Shown here one piece after another: positions 26,343 through 35,443 of a DNA stretch of 64,000 nucleotides; position 1 is the stretch's first letter, and every line of letters begins with the position of its first letter. The translations under genes and the position numbers were made by a program. The DNA is from Bacteroidales bacterium (GTDB lineage Bacteria > Bacteroidota > Bacteroidia > Bacteroidales > UBA932): NCBI GenBank assembly GCA_017412645.1, contig JAFPWX010000020.1, forward strand, positions 1 through 64,000, given 5' to 3'. Under the pieces are notes generated by a model. That model did not search any database. It was given only the letters and a program-made list of their open reading frames with translations, and had not been told where the DNA came from.

Positions 26343-27551
26343 ATGAATATGAAAAAGATACTTACTATACTATCCGTTGCGCTGGCAATGCTGGCCGCTT
26401 CCTGCACACAGCTCGAAAAGACAGTTGTCAGCACCGGCAAATCCATAGCACCGGTACCGGTATTCAGCGGCCTGTCCGCTACCTATGTCCCGGCGACCCT
26501 ATATATCGACGGCAACGAGGTCGATACTTCGCTGGTGTACCATTTCTTTGCCGCAGTGAAGCTGAACGACAGCGACGTGAGCATAGCGGTTGCGTCCAAG
26601 GATGACCAGAAAACCAATACTGTTACCGCCACCGCCGTTACAGTGAACTCCCTGCTGGTCTCCCGCGGATTCGAGAACGGAGCCCAGGTAAAGGTTACCT
26701 TCGTGCTTCGCGCAGGTCTTAGCGCCAACGCCAACACCGGCTTCATCGATTCCGAAGAAAAGCTGGAGATGAACTTCGTGGTCAAGGCTGCAGGCGACGA
26801 TCTGAAGTACTTCGCCGACTATTCCGACTATACCGAAGTCTCCAAGTGGAGCGTCATCGGGAAAATCACCAGCACCGGCAACGACTGGAACTCCGATGAA
26901 GGCATGAAGACCAACGGCGTGGCCCATGTATGTGAAGGTCTGGAACTCAAGTCAGGCGACCAGTTTAAGTTCCGCTTCGAAGGCAAATGGGACACCAATA
27001 TAGGCGCAGAAGGCGGCGACGACCCGACCATCCTGACCCTTGGTACCGAGTATCCCGGAGCCGGCGGCGGCAAGAACCTCGCAGTAGCCGAAGACGGCAA
27101 GTACGACCTCTTCGTGATACGCGATTCTACGAAGACGGAAGCCGAGGCCAAGCCGGAAGACTATGTCTTCAAGGTCGTGGCTCACTACGACAATCCCTAC
27201 AAGGATTGGACTCCTTCCGCGGAATGGGGCGTCATCGGGAAAATCACCAGCACCGGCAACGACTGGAACAAGGATGAACCCATGACTTCCAACGGAACCT
27301 GGTGGGTCTGCCGCAACCTTGAACTCAAGTCCGCCGACGAATTCAAGTTCCGCAAGGATGCCGGCTGGACGGTCAACATTGGCTGCAACGCTGATGAAGC
27401 TACCGCCGCCACCCTCGCCACACTGCTCGAAGGCAAGCAGGACGGTAAGAACATCAAGGTCTCGGAGGACGGCAAGTACGACCTTCTCATCAACCCGACC
27501 GAAAACGTGTACGAGGTCTGCGTGGCAGGCACCGTACCGGTCTTTGAATAA
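26343..27551 (+). CDS. SusE/SusF-like surface starch-binding lipoprotein
   Basis: 402 residues. Lipobox LAASC near residue 21. An N-terminal DUF5019/SusE-N-like beta domain comes first (about 30-155), then two tandem glycan-binding modules beginning WSVIGKITSTGNDWN and WGVIGKITSTGNDWN (near residues 170 and 296), each with a KSGDQFKFR or KSADEFKFR segment and a DGKYDL strand. These are the SusE/SusF-type modules. It is surface-anchored and should hold alpha-glucan near SusC/SusD. The two modules share a perfect 41-bp DNA repeat, so they arose by recent duplication or conversion. Start may be 26343 or the ATG at 26349. Confidence 0.88.
   Translation: MNMKKILTILSVALAMLAASCTQLEKTVVSTGKSIAPVPVFSGLSATYVPATLYIDGNEVDTSLVYHFFAAVKLNDSDVSIAVASKDDQKTNTVTATAVTVNSLLVSRGFENGAQVKVTFVLRAGLSANANTGFIDSEEKLEMNFVVKAAGDDLKYFADYSDYTEVSKWSVIGKITSTGNDWNSDEGMKTNGVAHVCEGLELKSGDQFKFRFEGKWDTNIGAEGGDDPTILTLGTEYPGAGGGKNLAVAEDGKYDLFVIRDSTKTEAEAKPEDYVFKVVAHYDNPYKDWTPSAEWGVIGKITSTGNDWNKDEPMTSNGTWWVCRNLELKSADEFKFRKDAGWTVNIGCNADEATAATLATLLEGKQDGKNIKVSEDGKYDLLINPTENVYEVCVAGTVPVFE
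26851..26891 (+). repeat. 41-bp exact direct repeat in the SusE-like gene, copy 1
   Basis: Identical to 27229-27269. It encodes the start of each starch-binding module (VIGKITSTGNDWN). Confidence 0.9.
27229..27269 (+). repeat. 41-bp exact direct repeat in the SusE-like gene, copy 2
   Basis: Identical to 26851-26891, 378 bp (126 codons) apart and in the same reading frame. Recombination between the copies would remove one module cleanly. Confidence 0.9.
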
Positions 27552-27560
27552 ACTTTTTTG

Positions 27561-27588
27561 GACCGGAGCCCCTGACAGGACTCCGGTC
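27561..27588 (+). promoter_or_regulatory. Intercistronic hairpin between SusE-like gene and GH53
   Basis: GACCGGAG (27561-27568) pairs with CTCCGGTC (27581-27588), an 8-bp stem with a 12-nt loop. No T-run follows, so it is not a standard terminator. It could protect the 3' end of the upstream transporter mRNA or lower downstream expression. Confidence 0.55.
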
Positions 27589-27609
27589 TGCCAATAAAAA
27601 CCGAAAGAC

Positions 27610-28686
27610 ATGAAGAGACTCATCCCCCTTCTGGCTATTGCCATATTGTTTTTATCCTGCGAGAAATCCCCTAAGACCACGTCATATGACCTGCCCACTC
27701 CGTCCTTTGCCAAGGGCGCCGATGTGAGCTGGGTCTCCGAAATGGAGTCGGACGGCAAAACCTTCAAGACGAAAAGCGGTTCCCAGGCGGATATATTTGA
27801 GTCCCTGAAAAGCTGCGGAATCAATGCTATCCGTCTTCGCGTGTGGGTCAATCCCGCAGGCGGCTGGAGCGGCAAGGCTGACGTGGTGGCGCTCGCGGAA
27901 CGCGCTGCAAAAGCCGGAATGGCCCTTATGATAGACTTCCACTACAGCGACTTCTTCGCGGATCCTTCACGTCAGGATATCCCAGCCGACTGGGCGGCAG
28001 ACAAGGCCAGCATCGACAAGATGTGCACACATGTGAAGGACCATACTTCGGAAGTGCTCAAAGCCATTAAAGAAAAGGGCGTCACCCCCGCCTGGATACA
28101 GATAGGCAACGAGACCCGCAACGGCATGCTGTGGCCCATCGGCCAGCTCTGGGATACCTCTTACGGCACTGCCGGCGGCTGGGGGAATTTCGCCCGCCTA
28201 TACAAGACCGCTTATGCGGCCGCGAAGGAAGTGTTTCCGTCGGCTAAGGTAATGCCCCATGTGAACAATGCCTACGCCGACAACGCATGGTGGTTCACCG
28301 AACTCAGGAATCAGGGCGCTTCCTTCGACATGATAGCCCTTTCGCACTATCCCCAGGCCGAAAACAAGATGACTCCGGCAGAGTACAATGCTGCCGCCAT
28401 CTCCCGGATGAAAACACTCTATTCGAGTTTTGGAGTGCCGGTGATGATCTCCGAGGTGGGAGTCAAGACTCCCGACGGGGAAGCGGCGGCTAAGGCTGTC
28501 CTGAAGGAATTCATGGACGCCGCAAAAAAACTGTCCTTCTGTGCCGGTGTTTTCTACTGGGAGCCGGAAGTATACGACTGGTGGAAGCCGGCCATCTACA
28601 ATTCCAAAGGTTGGAACGCATATGGAATGGGTGCATATCTCTCCGGAGGTAAACCTTCTTCAGTGATGGATGTATTTGCAGAATAA
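27610..28686 (+). CDS. GH53 endo-beta-1,4-galactanase, lipoprotein
   Basis: 358 residues. Lipobox ILFLSC near residue 20. GH53 blocks are clear: FAKGADVSWVSEMES, NAIRLRVWVNP, MIDFHYSDFFADPSRQ, acid/base in WIQIGNETRNGMLWP, and the probable nucleophile in PVMISEVG. GH53 enzymes cleave beta-1,4-galactan side chains of pectin or arabinogalactan I. Length fits a single catalytic domain. Its place inside an otherwise starch-like locus is unusual; the GH2 gene at 33056 is the natural partner. The hairpin at 27561-27588 precedes it. Confidence 0.95.
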   Translation: MKRLIPLLAIAILFLSCEKSPKTTSYDLPTPSFAKGADVSWVSEMESDGKTFKTKSGSQADIFESLKSCGINAIRLRVWVNPAGGWSGKADVVALAERAAKAGMALMIDFHYSDFFADPSRQDIPADWAADKASIDKMCTHVKDHTSEVLKAIKEKGVTPAWIQIGNETRNGMLWPIGQLWDTSYGTAGGWGNFARLYKTAYAAAKEVFPSAKVMPHVNNAYADNAWWFTELRNQGASFDMIALSHYPQAENKMTPAEYNAAAISRMKTLYSSFGVPVMISEVGVKTPDGEAAAKAVLKEFMDAAKKLSFCAGVFYWEPEVYDWWKPAIYNSKGWNAYGMGAYLSGGKPSSVMDVFAE

Positions 28687-28699
28687 AATAATTAACGAT

Positions 28700-31090
28700 A
28701 TGAAATTCAGACATTTACTGGCCGTTATGGCCATAGCGGCAGTTGCCGCCACAGCCTGCCACAAGGACACGCCGAGCGATAATAGCTCTGGTATCAAGTG
28801 CACGGCGAACAGCCAATGGACCATAATAGGTACTATCGGAGGATCCAACTGGAATAACGATATCGCTATGAAAACCGACGGCACCTGGCACGTCGCGAAC
28901 AATGTCACTATATCCGCTACCGACAAGTTTAAGTTCCGTTTTAACAAAGGTTGGGACCTGAATCTCGGTTCAGCTTCCTCTTCCGCAGCCAAAGTGGGTG
29001 AAAAGGTTTACCTTGCTCCGGAAGGAAACAATATCAGCATCTCGGCTGGCACCTTCGATATCTACCTCGCACCCGAAAACGGCATTGTGTATTTCGTCCG
29101 GGCGGGGGATAAGTTCTCCCACGCTTCCGCAGGCGAAAGTGTCAAGGGTGCTGACTTGGCCGGGGAGTACAATGCCTCGCTTGCACCTGCCTCCAAGAAG
29201 TCCGGCATAACCTATCAGCTCAACGTATATTCGTTCGCCGATTCCGACGGTGACGGCTGGGGCGACTTCCAGGGCATCATCGACCATCTTGATTACCTCG
29301 ACGCACTTGGTGCCACGGCCCTCTGGCTCTCGCCAGTGAACGATAGCCAGAGCTATCACGCATACGACATCAAGGACTACTACGCCATCAATCCAAAGTA
29401 CGGCGGCAAAAATGCTACCGCTGCCCAGGCCGAGAGTAAACTCGAGGAACTCTGCAGGGAAGCTGCGAAGAAGAATATAGATATCTACATCGACTATGTT
29501 CTCAACCATTCCGGCGACCAGTGCGTCTGGTTCAAACAGGCTCTCGCCGGCAATGCTACTTATCGCGACTACTATGTATTCTCGGACGATTACACCAACG
29601 ATGTAAAGAACAAACTCATCGATAATTTCGCCGGCCAGACCGACCCGCATATGGGCGGATGGCATTCTACTGTTGTCGGTTCCCCGAGTTACACAGGAAC
29701 AAAGAATCTGCATTACAAACTGGACATAAGCACGGCATCGTCCCCAAAACTCACAGTCACTGAAACCGACGAGGCTGCGCAGAGCGAGGGCGACAGCGGC
29801 TGGTACATTTACGACAACGATCCGCACCAGCTCCGCAAGACTTCCGACACCATATTCGAAATCACCCTTAAGTTCCCGTCCGCCAACAACTGGGGCGTTC
29901 TGGTAAAGGACCATCCCACGGAATGGGGTACCCACAAGTGGGGAGCGCCGGCATCGGATCCAAGAATAATAATGGGAACCCCCAAGACTCTTGTGAAGGA
30001 AGGCGAGAACCTGGTATTCGGCGGCGACGTCACATACTTCTTCGGCAGCTTCGACAAATCTATGCCCGACCTCAATTACGGCCCCTATGAGAACTGCCAG
30101 AACAGCGCATCTTTCCAGGATCTTGCGGCAAGCGCCGACAAGTGGATCAATCTGGGCGTGAACGGCCTGAGGCTCGACGCCGTGATGTGGATATACCAGT
30201 GCAACCACGACGCCAACGTGGAGTTCCTTTCTGAGTGGTACAAGCACTGCAACGCCACCTACAAGGCACGTGGTGGCCAGGGCGACATTTATATGGTGGG
30301 TGAGGCTTTTGATTTTGACTCCAACGTGGTAGCCCAGTACTACAAGGGCCTGCCTTCACTCTTCGACTTCCCGTACTACGGGACCGTGAAGGACCGTATC
30401 AACAATCATAAGGGCTCTGACCTGGCATCTTCCATCAAGAGCATTCAGGACAAGAACCGTAATGCCTACAATTCGCGCCAGTATACTCATAACAGCGGCT
30501 TCTACGATGCTGTCAAGCTCTCCAACCACGACGAGCACCGTGTGGCTTCTATGCTCTTGAACAATGACCAGAAGAAGCGTATGGCCGGTGCCATTCTGCT
30601 CACTTCGCCCGGCAAACCCTACATCTATCAGGGTGAAGAGCTCGGCTACTGGGGAATGAAGTCCAGCGGAGACCAGAACGTGCGCCAGTCCATTTACTGG
30701 GAGAAGGGCGGCAAGGTGCCGCAGAGCTGGTGTGCCTTCGATACTGCCATACTTACCGACGGAATGTCCGTGAGCGAGCAGAGCGCCAACGACCGCTCAC
30801 TGCTTCAGTTGTACAGGCACTTCGCATATGCCCGCAACACCCATTCGGCGCTGGCCGAAGGCTCCATAGAGCCGGTAACTTCGGGCAACAATGCGGTTGC
30901 TGCATGGAAGATGGTATCCAGCTCCGAAACCGTGCTGGTGATGCATAATCTTGGCGAAACTGAGGTAACTGTCACCGCGGCAGTCACCCCCGATAAGGTG
31001 ATAGTGTCGTCCTCCAACGGAGAAATCAAGGTGAGCGGCACTTCGGTAACGCTCCCGGCATACAGTTCCGTAGTATTCTCAGTCAAGTAA
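28700..31090 (+). CDS. GH13 alpha-amylase, SusG-like, with extra binding domains
   Basis: 796 residues from ATG 28700 (the frame is open upstream inside GH53, but the lipoprotein signal, ATACHKD, favours 28700). An N-terminal SusE-type module (WTIIGTIGGSNWNND) comes first, then the GH13 barrel: YQLNVYSFADSDGDGWGDFQ, DYVLNHSG, nucleophile GLRLDAVMW, acid/base YMVGEAFDF, and LSNHDEHR. About 120 residues are inserted in domain B (about 320-440, with YIYDNDPHQLRK), the same place where SusG carries CBM58. The inserted sequence is not recognised as CBM58. Probably the surface amylase of the locus; the next gene follows after 1 nt. Confidence 0.93.
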   Translation: MKFRHLLAVMAIAAVAATACHKDTPSDNSSGIKCTANSQWTIIGTIGGSNWNNDIAMKTDGTWHVANNVTISATDKFKFRFNKGWDLNLGSASSSAAKVGEKVYLAPEGNNISISAGTFDIYLAPENGIVYFVRAGDKFSHASAGESVKGADLAGEYNASLAPASKKSGITYQLNVYSFADSDGDGWGDFQGIIDHLDYLDALGATALWLSPVNDSQSYHAYDIKDYYAINPKYGGKNATAAQAESKLEELCREAAKKNIDIYIDYVLNHSGDQCVWFKQALAGNATYRDYYVFSDDYTNDVKNKLIDNFAGQTDPHMGGWHSTVVGSPSYTGTKNLHYKLDISTASSPKLTVTETDEAAQSEGDSGWYIYDNDPHQLRKTSDTIFEITLKFPSANNWGVLVKDHPTEWGTHKWGAPASDPRIIMGTPKTLVKEGENLVFGGDVTYFFGSFDKSMPDLNYGPYENCQNSASFQDLAASADKWINLGVNGLRLDAVMWIYQCNHDANVEFLSEWYKHCNATYKARGGQGDIYMVGEAFDFDSNVVAQYYKGLPSLFDFPYYGTVKDRINNHKGSDLASSIKSIQDKNRNAYNSRQYTHNSGFYDAVKLSNHDEHRVASMLLNNDQKKRMAGAILLTSPGKPYIYQGEELGYWGMKSSGDQNVRQSIYWEKGGKVPQSWCAFDTAILTDGMSVSEQSANDRSLLQLYRHFAYARNTHSALAEGSIEPVTSGNNAVAAWKMVSSSETVLVMHNLGETEVTVTAAVTPDKVIVSSSNGEIKVSGTSVTLPAYSSVVFSVK

Positions 31091-31091
31091 G

Positions 31092-33059
31092 ATGAAGAAA
31101 GCCATACTTTTTGCGGCAGTGGCGATTCTTGCCGCCGCCTGTGCTCCCAAGGCAGATTTCGCCTCGGTGCCTGAGGCAACGTGCGATCAGCTCATCCGTG
31201 TGGAGCCCCTGTCCTGGTGGACGGGAATGAACACTCCTCTCCAGCTTCTGGTTCAGGGGCCGGAGATATCGGATTACAACGTTGCAGTTGAGGGCTCCGG
31301 TCTGCGGATAAAGGCAGTTCACAAGGCAGACAGCCCGAACTACCTCTTCCTCGATATGGACGTGCGAAAGGCCGGAAACTATTACCTTGTTTTCAGCCGC
31401 GACGGCGTCTCCTTCAAATATCCGTATGTCGTGCGCAGCCGCGAGAAGGGCAGCCGCGAAAGGGCGAGCTTTACCACTGCCGACATGATCTACCTCATCA
31501 TGCCCGACCGCTTCGCTTCGGCCTTCTCCGACAACGACGCAGCCTGGCAGGGAGGGGAGTATGACGACGGTTCCGCCCGCCCCTGGCCGGTCCCCGAGAC
31601 TCCGGACGAAGTGTCCCGTCAGGACCCCGTGGCCCGCGACGGAGGCGACATCCAGGGTATTATCAACCATCTCGACTATATCGCCGACCTCGGAGCCACC
31701 GCAATCTGGATGACCCCGCTGCTGCTGGACAACCAACCGTATGAGTCGTACCACGGCTACGCCTGTGCGGACTACTATCACATCGACCCGCGTTTCGGCG
31801 ACAACGCGCACTACCGCACCCTTGTGGAAAAGGCGCACGAGAAGGGCATCAAAGTCATCATGGACATAGTCACCAACCACTGCGGCACAGCGCACTGGTG
31901 GATGGAGGACGCTCCGTTCGACGATTGGTACCACAAGAACGACCCCTACATGCAGATGAACGCCCTGTTCTCCGTGTACATGGATCCCAACGCTTCGGTG
32001 CGCGACCGCGAGCGCCAGGAGAGCGGTTGGTTCGTTCCGAGCATGCCCGACATGAACCTCGACAACCCCTATGTGCTCCGCTATTTCCAGCAGTGGGCGG
32101 TGTGGTGGATAGAATACGCCGGCCTGGACGGGCTTCGCGTGGATACCTATCCCTACAATGAACCCGGCCCGATGAGTCAGTGGTGCAAGGCCGTTACCGA
32201 CGAATATCCGAATATGAACATAGTGGGCGAGTGCTGGGATTACCGTATTCCCCAGCTGGCCTACTGGCAGAAGGACAACCCCAATCGGGACGGCTTCAAC
32301 TCCAATCTCCCGTCCATCATGGACTTCCCGCTCGAGACGGCCATGAAGACAGCCCTCTGCGAGGACCAGGTGTGGTGGGACGAGGGTATGACCCGTGTCT
32401 ATACCGTTCTTGGACAGGATTTCGTGTATAAGGACCTCTCCCACATGATGACCTTCTTCGCCAATCATGACCATGCCCGTACGGGCGACGTGCTCCGCGC
32501 CGATCCCGCCCGCATGAAGCTTGCCCTCGCGATGCTCGCCACCATACGCGGCATCCCGCAGCTCTATTATGGCGACGAGATGATGTTCCTCGAGAGGCGC
32601 GACTGCATCTCCCATGACGGAGCGAAACGTATCGATTTCCCGGGTGGATGGGAAGGCGACAAGGTGGACCTGTTCTCCGAAGAGGGCCGCGCTGCCGCTA
32701 CGGGACTTTATGCCCATGCGGCCGAGCTTCACGACTACACCCGCACCCTCTTCCAGTGGCGCAAGAGCTGCAAGGCCGTGCAGGAGGGAAAGACCCTCCA
32801 GTTCCTCTCGCGTCATAACGAAGGCGCCCGCAATATCACTGACAATACTTATGCGTTCTTCCGTTACACGGATACCGACGCGGTGTTCGTATATATAAAC
32901 AATACTTTCGAAGAGCGCTCGCTCGACTGGAATCACTACCGCGAGTTTGTATCCGGTCCGGTCCAGGGCCGCAACGTACTCACAGGCGAGAGTATTACTC
33001 TTCAGGACGGAGTGACCGTTCCTGCGAAGAGCGCCCTCATAGTGGAGTTTGCCCGATGA
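31092..33059 (+). CDS. GH13 neopullulanase/cyclomaltodextrinase (SusA-like)
   Basis: 655 residues. It has an N-terminal signal with LAAAC. A cyclomaltodextrinase N-terminal beta domain (about 25-125) with WWTGMNTPLQLLVQG follows, then a GH13 barrel: IYLIMPDRFA, DIVTNHCG, nucleophile GLRVDTYPY, acid/base NIVGECWDY, and FFANHDHAR. This is the SusA-type order, which hydrolyses malto-oligosaccharides or pullulan after import. A lipobox cysteine is present, unlike SusA, so it may be membrane-anchored. It overlaps the GH2 gene by 4 nt. Confidence 0.93.
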   Translation: MKKAILFAAVAILAAACAPKADFASVPEATCDQLIRVEPLSWWTGMNTPLQLLVQGPEISDYNVAVEGSGLRIKAVHKADSPNYLFLDMDVRKAGNYYLVFSRDGVSFKYPYVVRSREKGSRERASFTTADMIYLIMPDRFASAFSDNDAAWQGGEYDDGSARPWPVPETPDEVSRQDPVARDGGDIQGIINHLDYIADLGATAIWMTPLLLDNQPYESYHGYACADYYHIDPRFGDNAHYRTLVEKAHEKGIKVIMDIVTNHCGTAHWWMEDAPFDDWYHKNDPYMQMNALFSVYMDPNASVRDRERQESGWFVPSMPDMNLDNPYVLRYFQQWAVWWIEYAGLDGLRVDTYPYNEPGPMSQWCKAVTDEYPNMNIVGECWDYRIPQLAYWQKDNPNRDGFNSNLPSIMDFPLETAMKTALCEDQVWWDEGMTRVYTVLGQDFVYKDLSHMMTFFANHDHARTGDVLRADPARMKLALAMLATIRGIPQLYYGDEMMFLERRDCISHDGAKRIDFPGGWEGDKVDLFSEEGRAAATGLYAHAAELHDYTRTLFQWRKSCKAVQEGKTLQFLSRHNEGARNITDNTYAFFRYTDTDAVFVYINNTFEERSLDWNHYREFVSGPVQGRNVLTGESITLQDGVTVPAKSALIVEFAR

Positions 33060-35443
33060 AAAAGCTGCTGGCTATCGTTCTCTTCCTGCTGCCTCTGGCG
33101 CTCTATGCCCAGCGGAGCGAAACTCTGCTACGCGACGGATGGTGGTTCCATAAAGGCGGAGAAGACCGATGGAAAAGCGTCAGGGTCCCGCATGACTGGG
33201 CGATAACTGGGCCTTTCGACCGCTCCAACGACCTTCAGGTGGTGGCCATCACCCAGAACGGTGAAACCGAGGCAAGTGAGAAAACTGCCCGCAGCGGAGG
33301 CCTGCCATGGGCGGGGGAGGGCATCTATCGGATCGCTCTGGATCTTCCTGCCCGCAAGCATGCCGAACTCCTTTTCGACGGAGCCATGAGCGAGGCCCGC
33401 GTACTGCTGAACGGTACGGAGCTGGCCTTCTGGCCCTATGGTTACAATTCATTCAGCGTGGATCTCAGCCCGGCGGCGAAAAAGGGAGGCAACCTTCTGG
33501 AAGTACAGCTCAATAACCGCGAACAGTCTTCCCGCTGGTACCCGGGAGCCGGGCTCTATCGCAACGTGCATTTGATTTTGACGGACGAAACACGCATTCC
33601 CGTATGGGGCGCGCGCATCACTACTCCCGAGATATCTTCCTCTGAAGCCACAGTAAGCGTTGAGGCTGAAGTTGCCGGCCCGCTTGACGGCGTGACGGTG
33701 CATACGGAACTGCTGCGCGCTGGAAAGGTGGTGGCGGTCTCGCCCGAAACAGCGGCTAAGGCCGTCGTCTTCCAGGAAATCGCCCTGCCGGATCCGGCTC
33801 TCTGGAGCCCGGAAAGCCCGAATCTCTATACTGCGGCGACCATCCTCAGCCGCAATGGAGAAGCCATCGACCGCTACGAAACGGTGTTCGGGGTGCGCAG
33901 TGTGAGCGTCACCGCCGAAGGAGGATTCCAACTGAACGGGCAGCGCCGGCAGATTAAGGGCGTGTGCCTCCATCACGACCTTGGGCCCCTTGGGGCTGCG
34001 GTGAACGAATCCGCCATACGCCGTCAGTTGGAGATACTGAAAGACATGGGCTGCGACGCGATTCGCACCTCCCATAATATGCCCGCGCCCGAACTGGTGA
34101 AGCTCTGCAACGAAATGGGCTTCATGATGATGCTGGAACCCTTTGACGAATGGGACGTGGCCAAATGCGAGAACGGCTACCATCGTTTCTTCGACGAATG
34201 GGCCGAGCGCGACATGGTGAACATGCTCCGCCACTACCGCAACGACCCGTCCGTGGTGATGTGGAGCATAGGCAATGAGGTGCCGTCACAGGGCATGCCG
34301 GGAGGTATTGAGACCGCCCGCTTCCTTCAGGATATCTGCCATCGCGAAGATCCCGGGCGACCCGTCACCTGCGGTATGGACCAGGTGTGGACGGTGAACC
34401 GCAACGGCTTTGCCGCCGCCATGGACGTGCCCGGCTATAATTACCGCACCCAGTTCTATCTGGAAGGCATACAGATGCTGCCGCAGGGCTTTATCCTGGG
34501 CAGCGAAACTGCCTCCTGCGTGAGTTCGCGCGGGGTTTATCACTTCCCTGTGGAAAAGACCTTCAGCGCCACTACGGAGGACCTGCAGTGCTCTTCGTAC
34601 GACGAGGGAGCCTCGTTCTGGAGCAATATTCCCGACATAGACTTCGCATTGGCTGACGATTATCCCTGGTATCTGGGACAGTTCGTGTGGACAGGCTTCG
34701 ACTATCTTGGCGAACCCCATCCCTACGACACCGACGCCTGGCCCAGCCATTCCTCATATTTCGGCATAGTGGACCTGGCGGGCATCCCGAAGGACCGCTA
34801 CTGGCTCTACCGCAGCGTGTGGAACCGCTCCGAACCGACCCTTCACATCCTTCCGCACTGGACCTGGCCCGGAAGGGAAGGGGAGACGACCCCGGTGTAC
34901 GTATACACTTCCTGGCCTTCGGCCGAGCTCTTCGTGAACGGAGTCTCTAAGGGAGTGCGCAGCAAGCGCAGCGAGCCGGAGGCAACCGACGGGGCGCAGA
35001 CTGCAGCCGTGGAGGACCGCTATCGTCTCATGTGGAAAGACGTGGCGTACGAGCCCGGTAAGCTGGTAGTGCTTGCGTACGATTCAGACGGCAATCCGGT
35101 GGCCCGCGACAGCGTTGTCACTGCCGGGGAACCCTCACGGCTCGAAGCTGAGCCGCAGTTCGTCTCCGACGACCTGTGCTTCATTACGGTTTCCGTGCTC
35201 GATGCCGCCGGCGTGCCGGTGCCTGCGGCCGACAGGCTTGTAAAGATACGGGTACGTGGCCGCGGCCTGCGTTTCAAGGCTGTGGCGAACGGAGATCCCA
35301 CCTGTCTCGAACCATTCCATAAACCGCAGATGCATCTGTTCTCCGGCAAACTCACTGTAGTAGTGGAGCGTACTGGCAGAAGAGGGACCGGAACCATTAT
35401 CCTGAAATCGAAAGGTATCAAAAGTAAAAGATTTAGAATATGA
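33056..35443 (+). CDS. GH2 glycoside hydrolase, beta-galactosidase-like
   Basis: 795 residues. Signal peptide ends ALYAQ, with no lipobox, so probably periplasmic. GH2 sugar-binding N-domain (VRVPHDWAI, then GLYRNVHLI), immunoglobulin-like middle, and TIM barrel with RTSHNMPAPE, acid/base VMWSIGNEVPS and the likely nucleophile in ILGSETASC. A DUF4982/Ig-like tail follows (VYVYTSWPSAELFVNG). A beta-galactosidase would finish the galacto-oligosaccharides made by GH53; other GH2 activities are possible. ATGA overlaps link it to both neighbouring GH13 genes. Confidence 0.92.
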   Translation: MKKLLAIVLFLLPLALYAQRSETLLRDGWWFHKGGEDRWKSVRVPHDWAITGPFDRSNDLQVVAITQNGETEASEKTARSGGLPWAGEGIYRIALDLPARKHAELLFDGAMSEARVLLNGTELAFWPYGYNSFSVDLSPAAKKGGNLLEVQLNNREQSSRWYPGAGLYRNVHLILTDETRIPVWGARITTPEISSSEATVSVEAEVAGPLDGVTVHTELLRAGKVVAVSPETAAKAVVFQEIALPDPALWSPESPNLYTAATILSRNGEAIDRYETVFGVRSVSVTAEGGFQLNGQRRQIKGVCLHHDLGPLGAAVNESAIRRQLEILKDMGCDAIRTSHNMPAPELVKLCNEMGFMMMLEPFDEWDVAKCENGYHRFFDEWAERDMVNMLRHYRNDPSVVMWSIGNEVPSQGMPGGIETARFLQDICHREDPGRPVTCGMDQVWTVNRNGFAAAMDVPGYNYRTQFYLEGIQMLPQGFILGSETASCVSSRGVYHFPVEKTFSATTEDLQCSSYDEGASFWSNIPDIDFALADDYPWYLGQFVWTGFDYLGEPHPYDTDAWPSHSSYFGIVDLAGIPKDRYWLYRSVWNRSEPTLHILPHWTWPGREGETTPVYVYTSWPSAELFVNGVSKGVRSKRSEPEATDGAQTAAVEDRYRLMWKDVAYEPGKLVVLAYDSDGNPVARDSVVTAGEPSRLEAEPQFVSDDLCFITVSVLDAAGVPVPAADRLVKIRVRGRGLRFKAVANGDPTCLEPFHKPQMHLFSGKLTVVVERTGRRGTGTIILKSKGIKSKRFRI

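Noticed and set aside
31083..32936. Long minus-strand frame (617 codons) opposite the SusA-like gene
   Set aside because: Shadow of a strongly codon-biased gene; no recognisable domain or promoter. The same applies to 28970-30247, 20277-21614, 39881-41131, 21827-23281 and 61762-63681.
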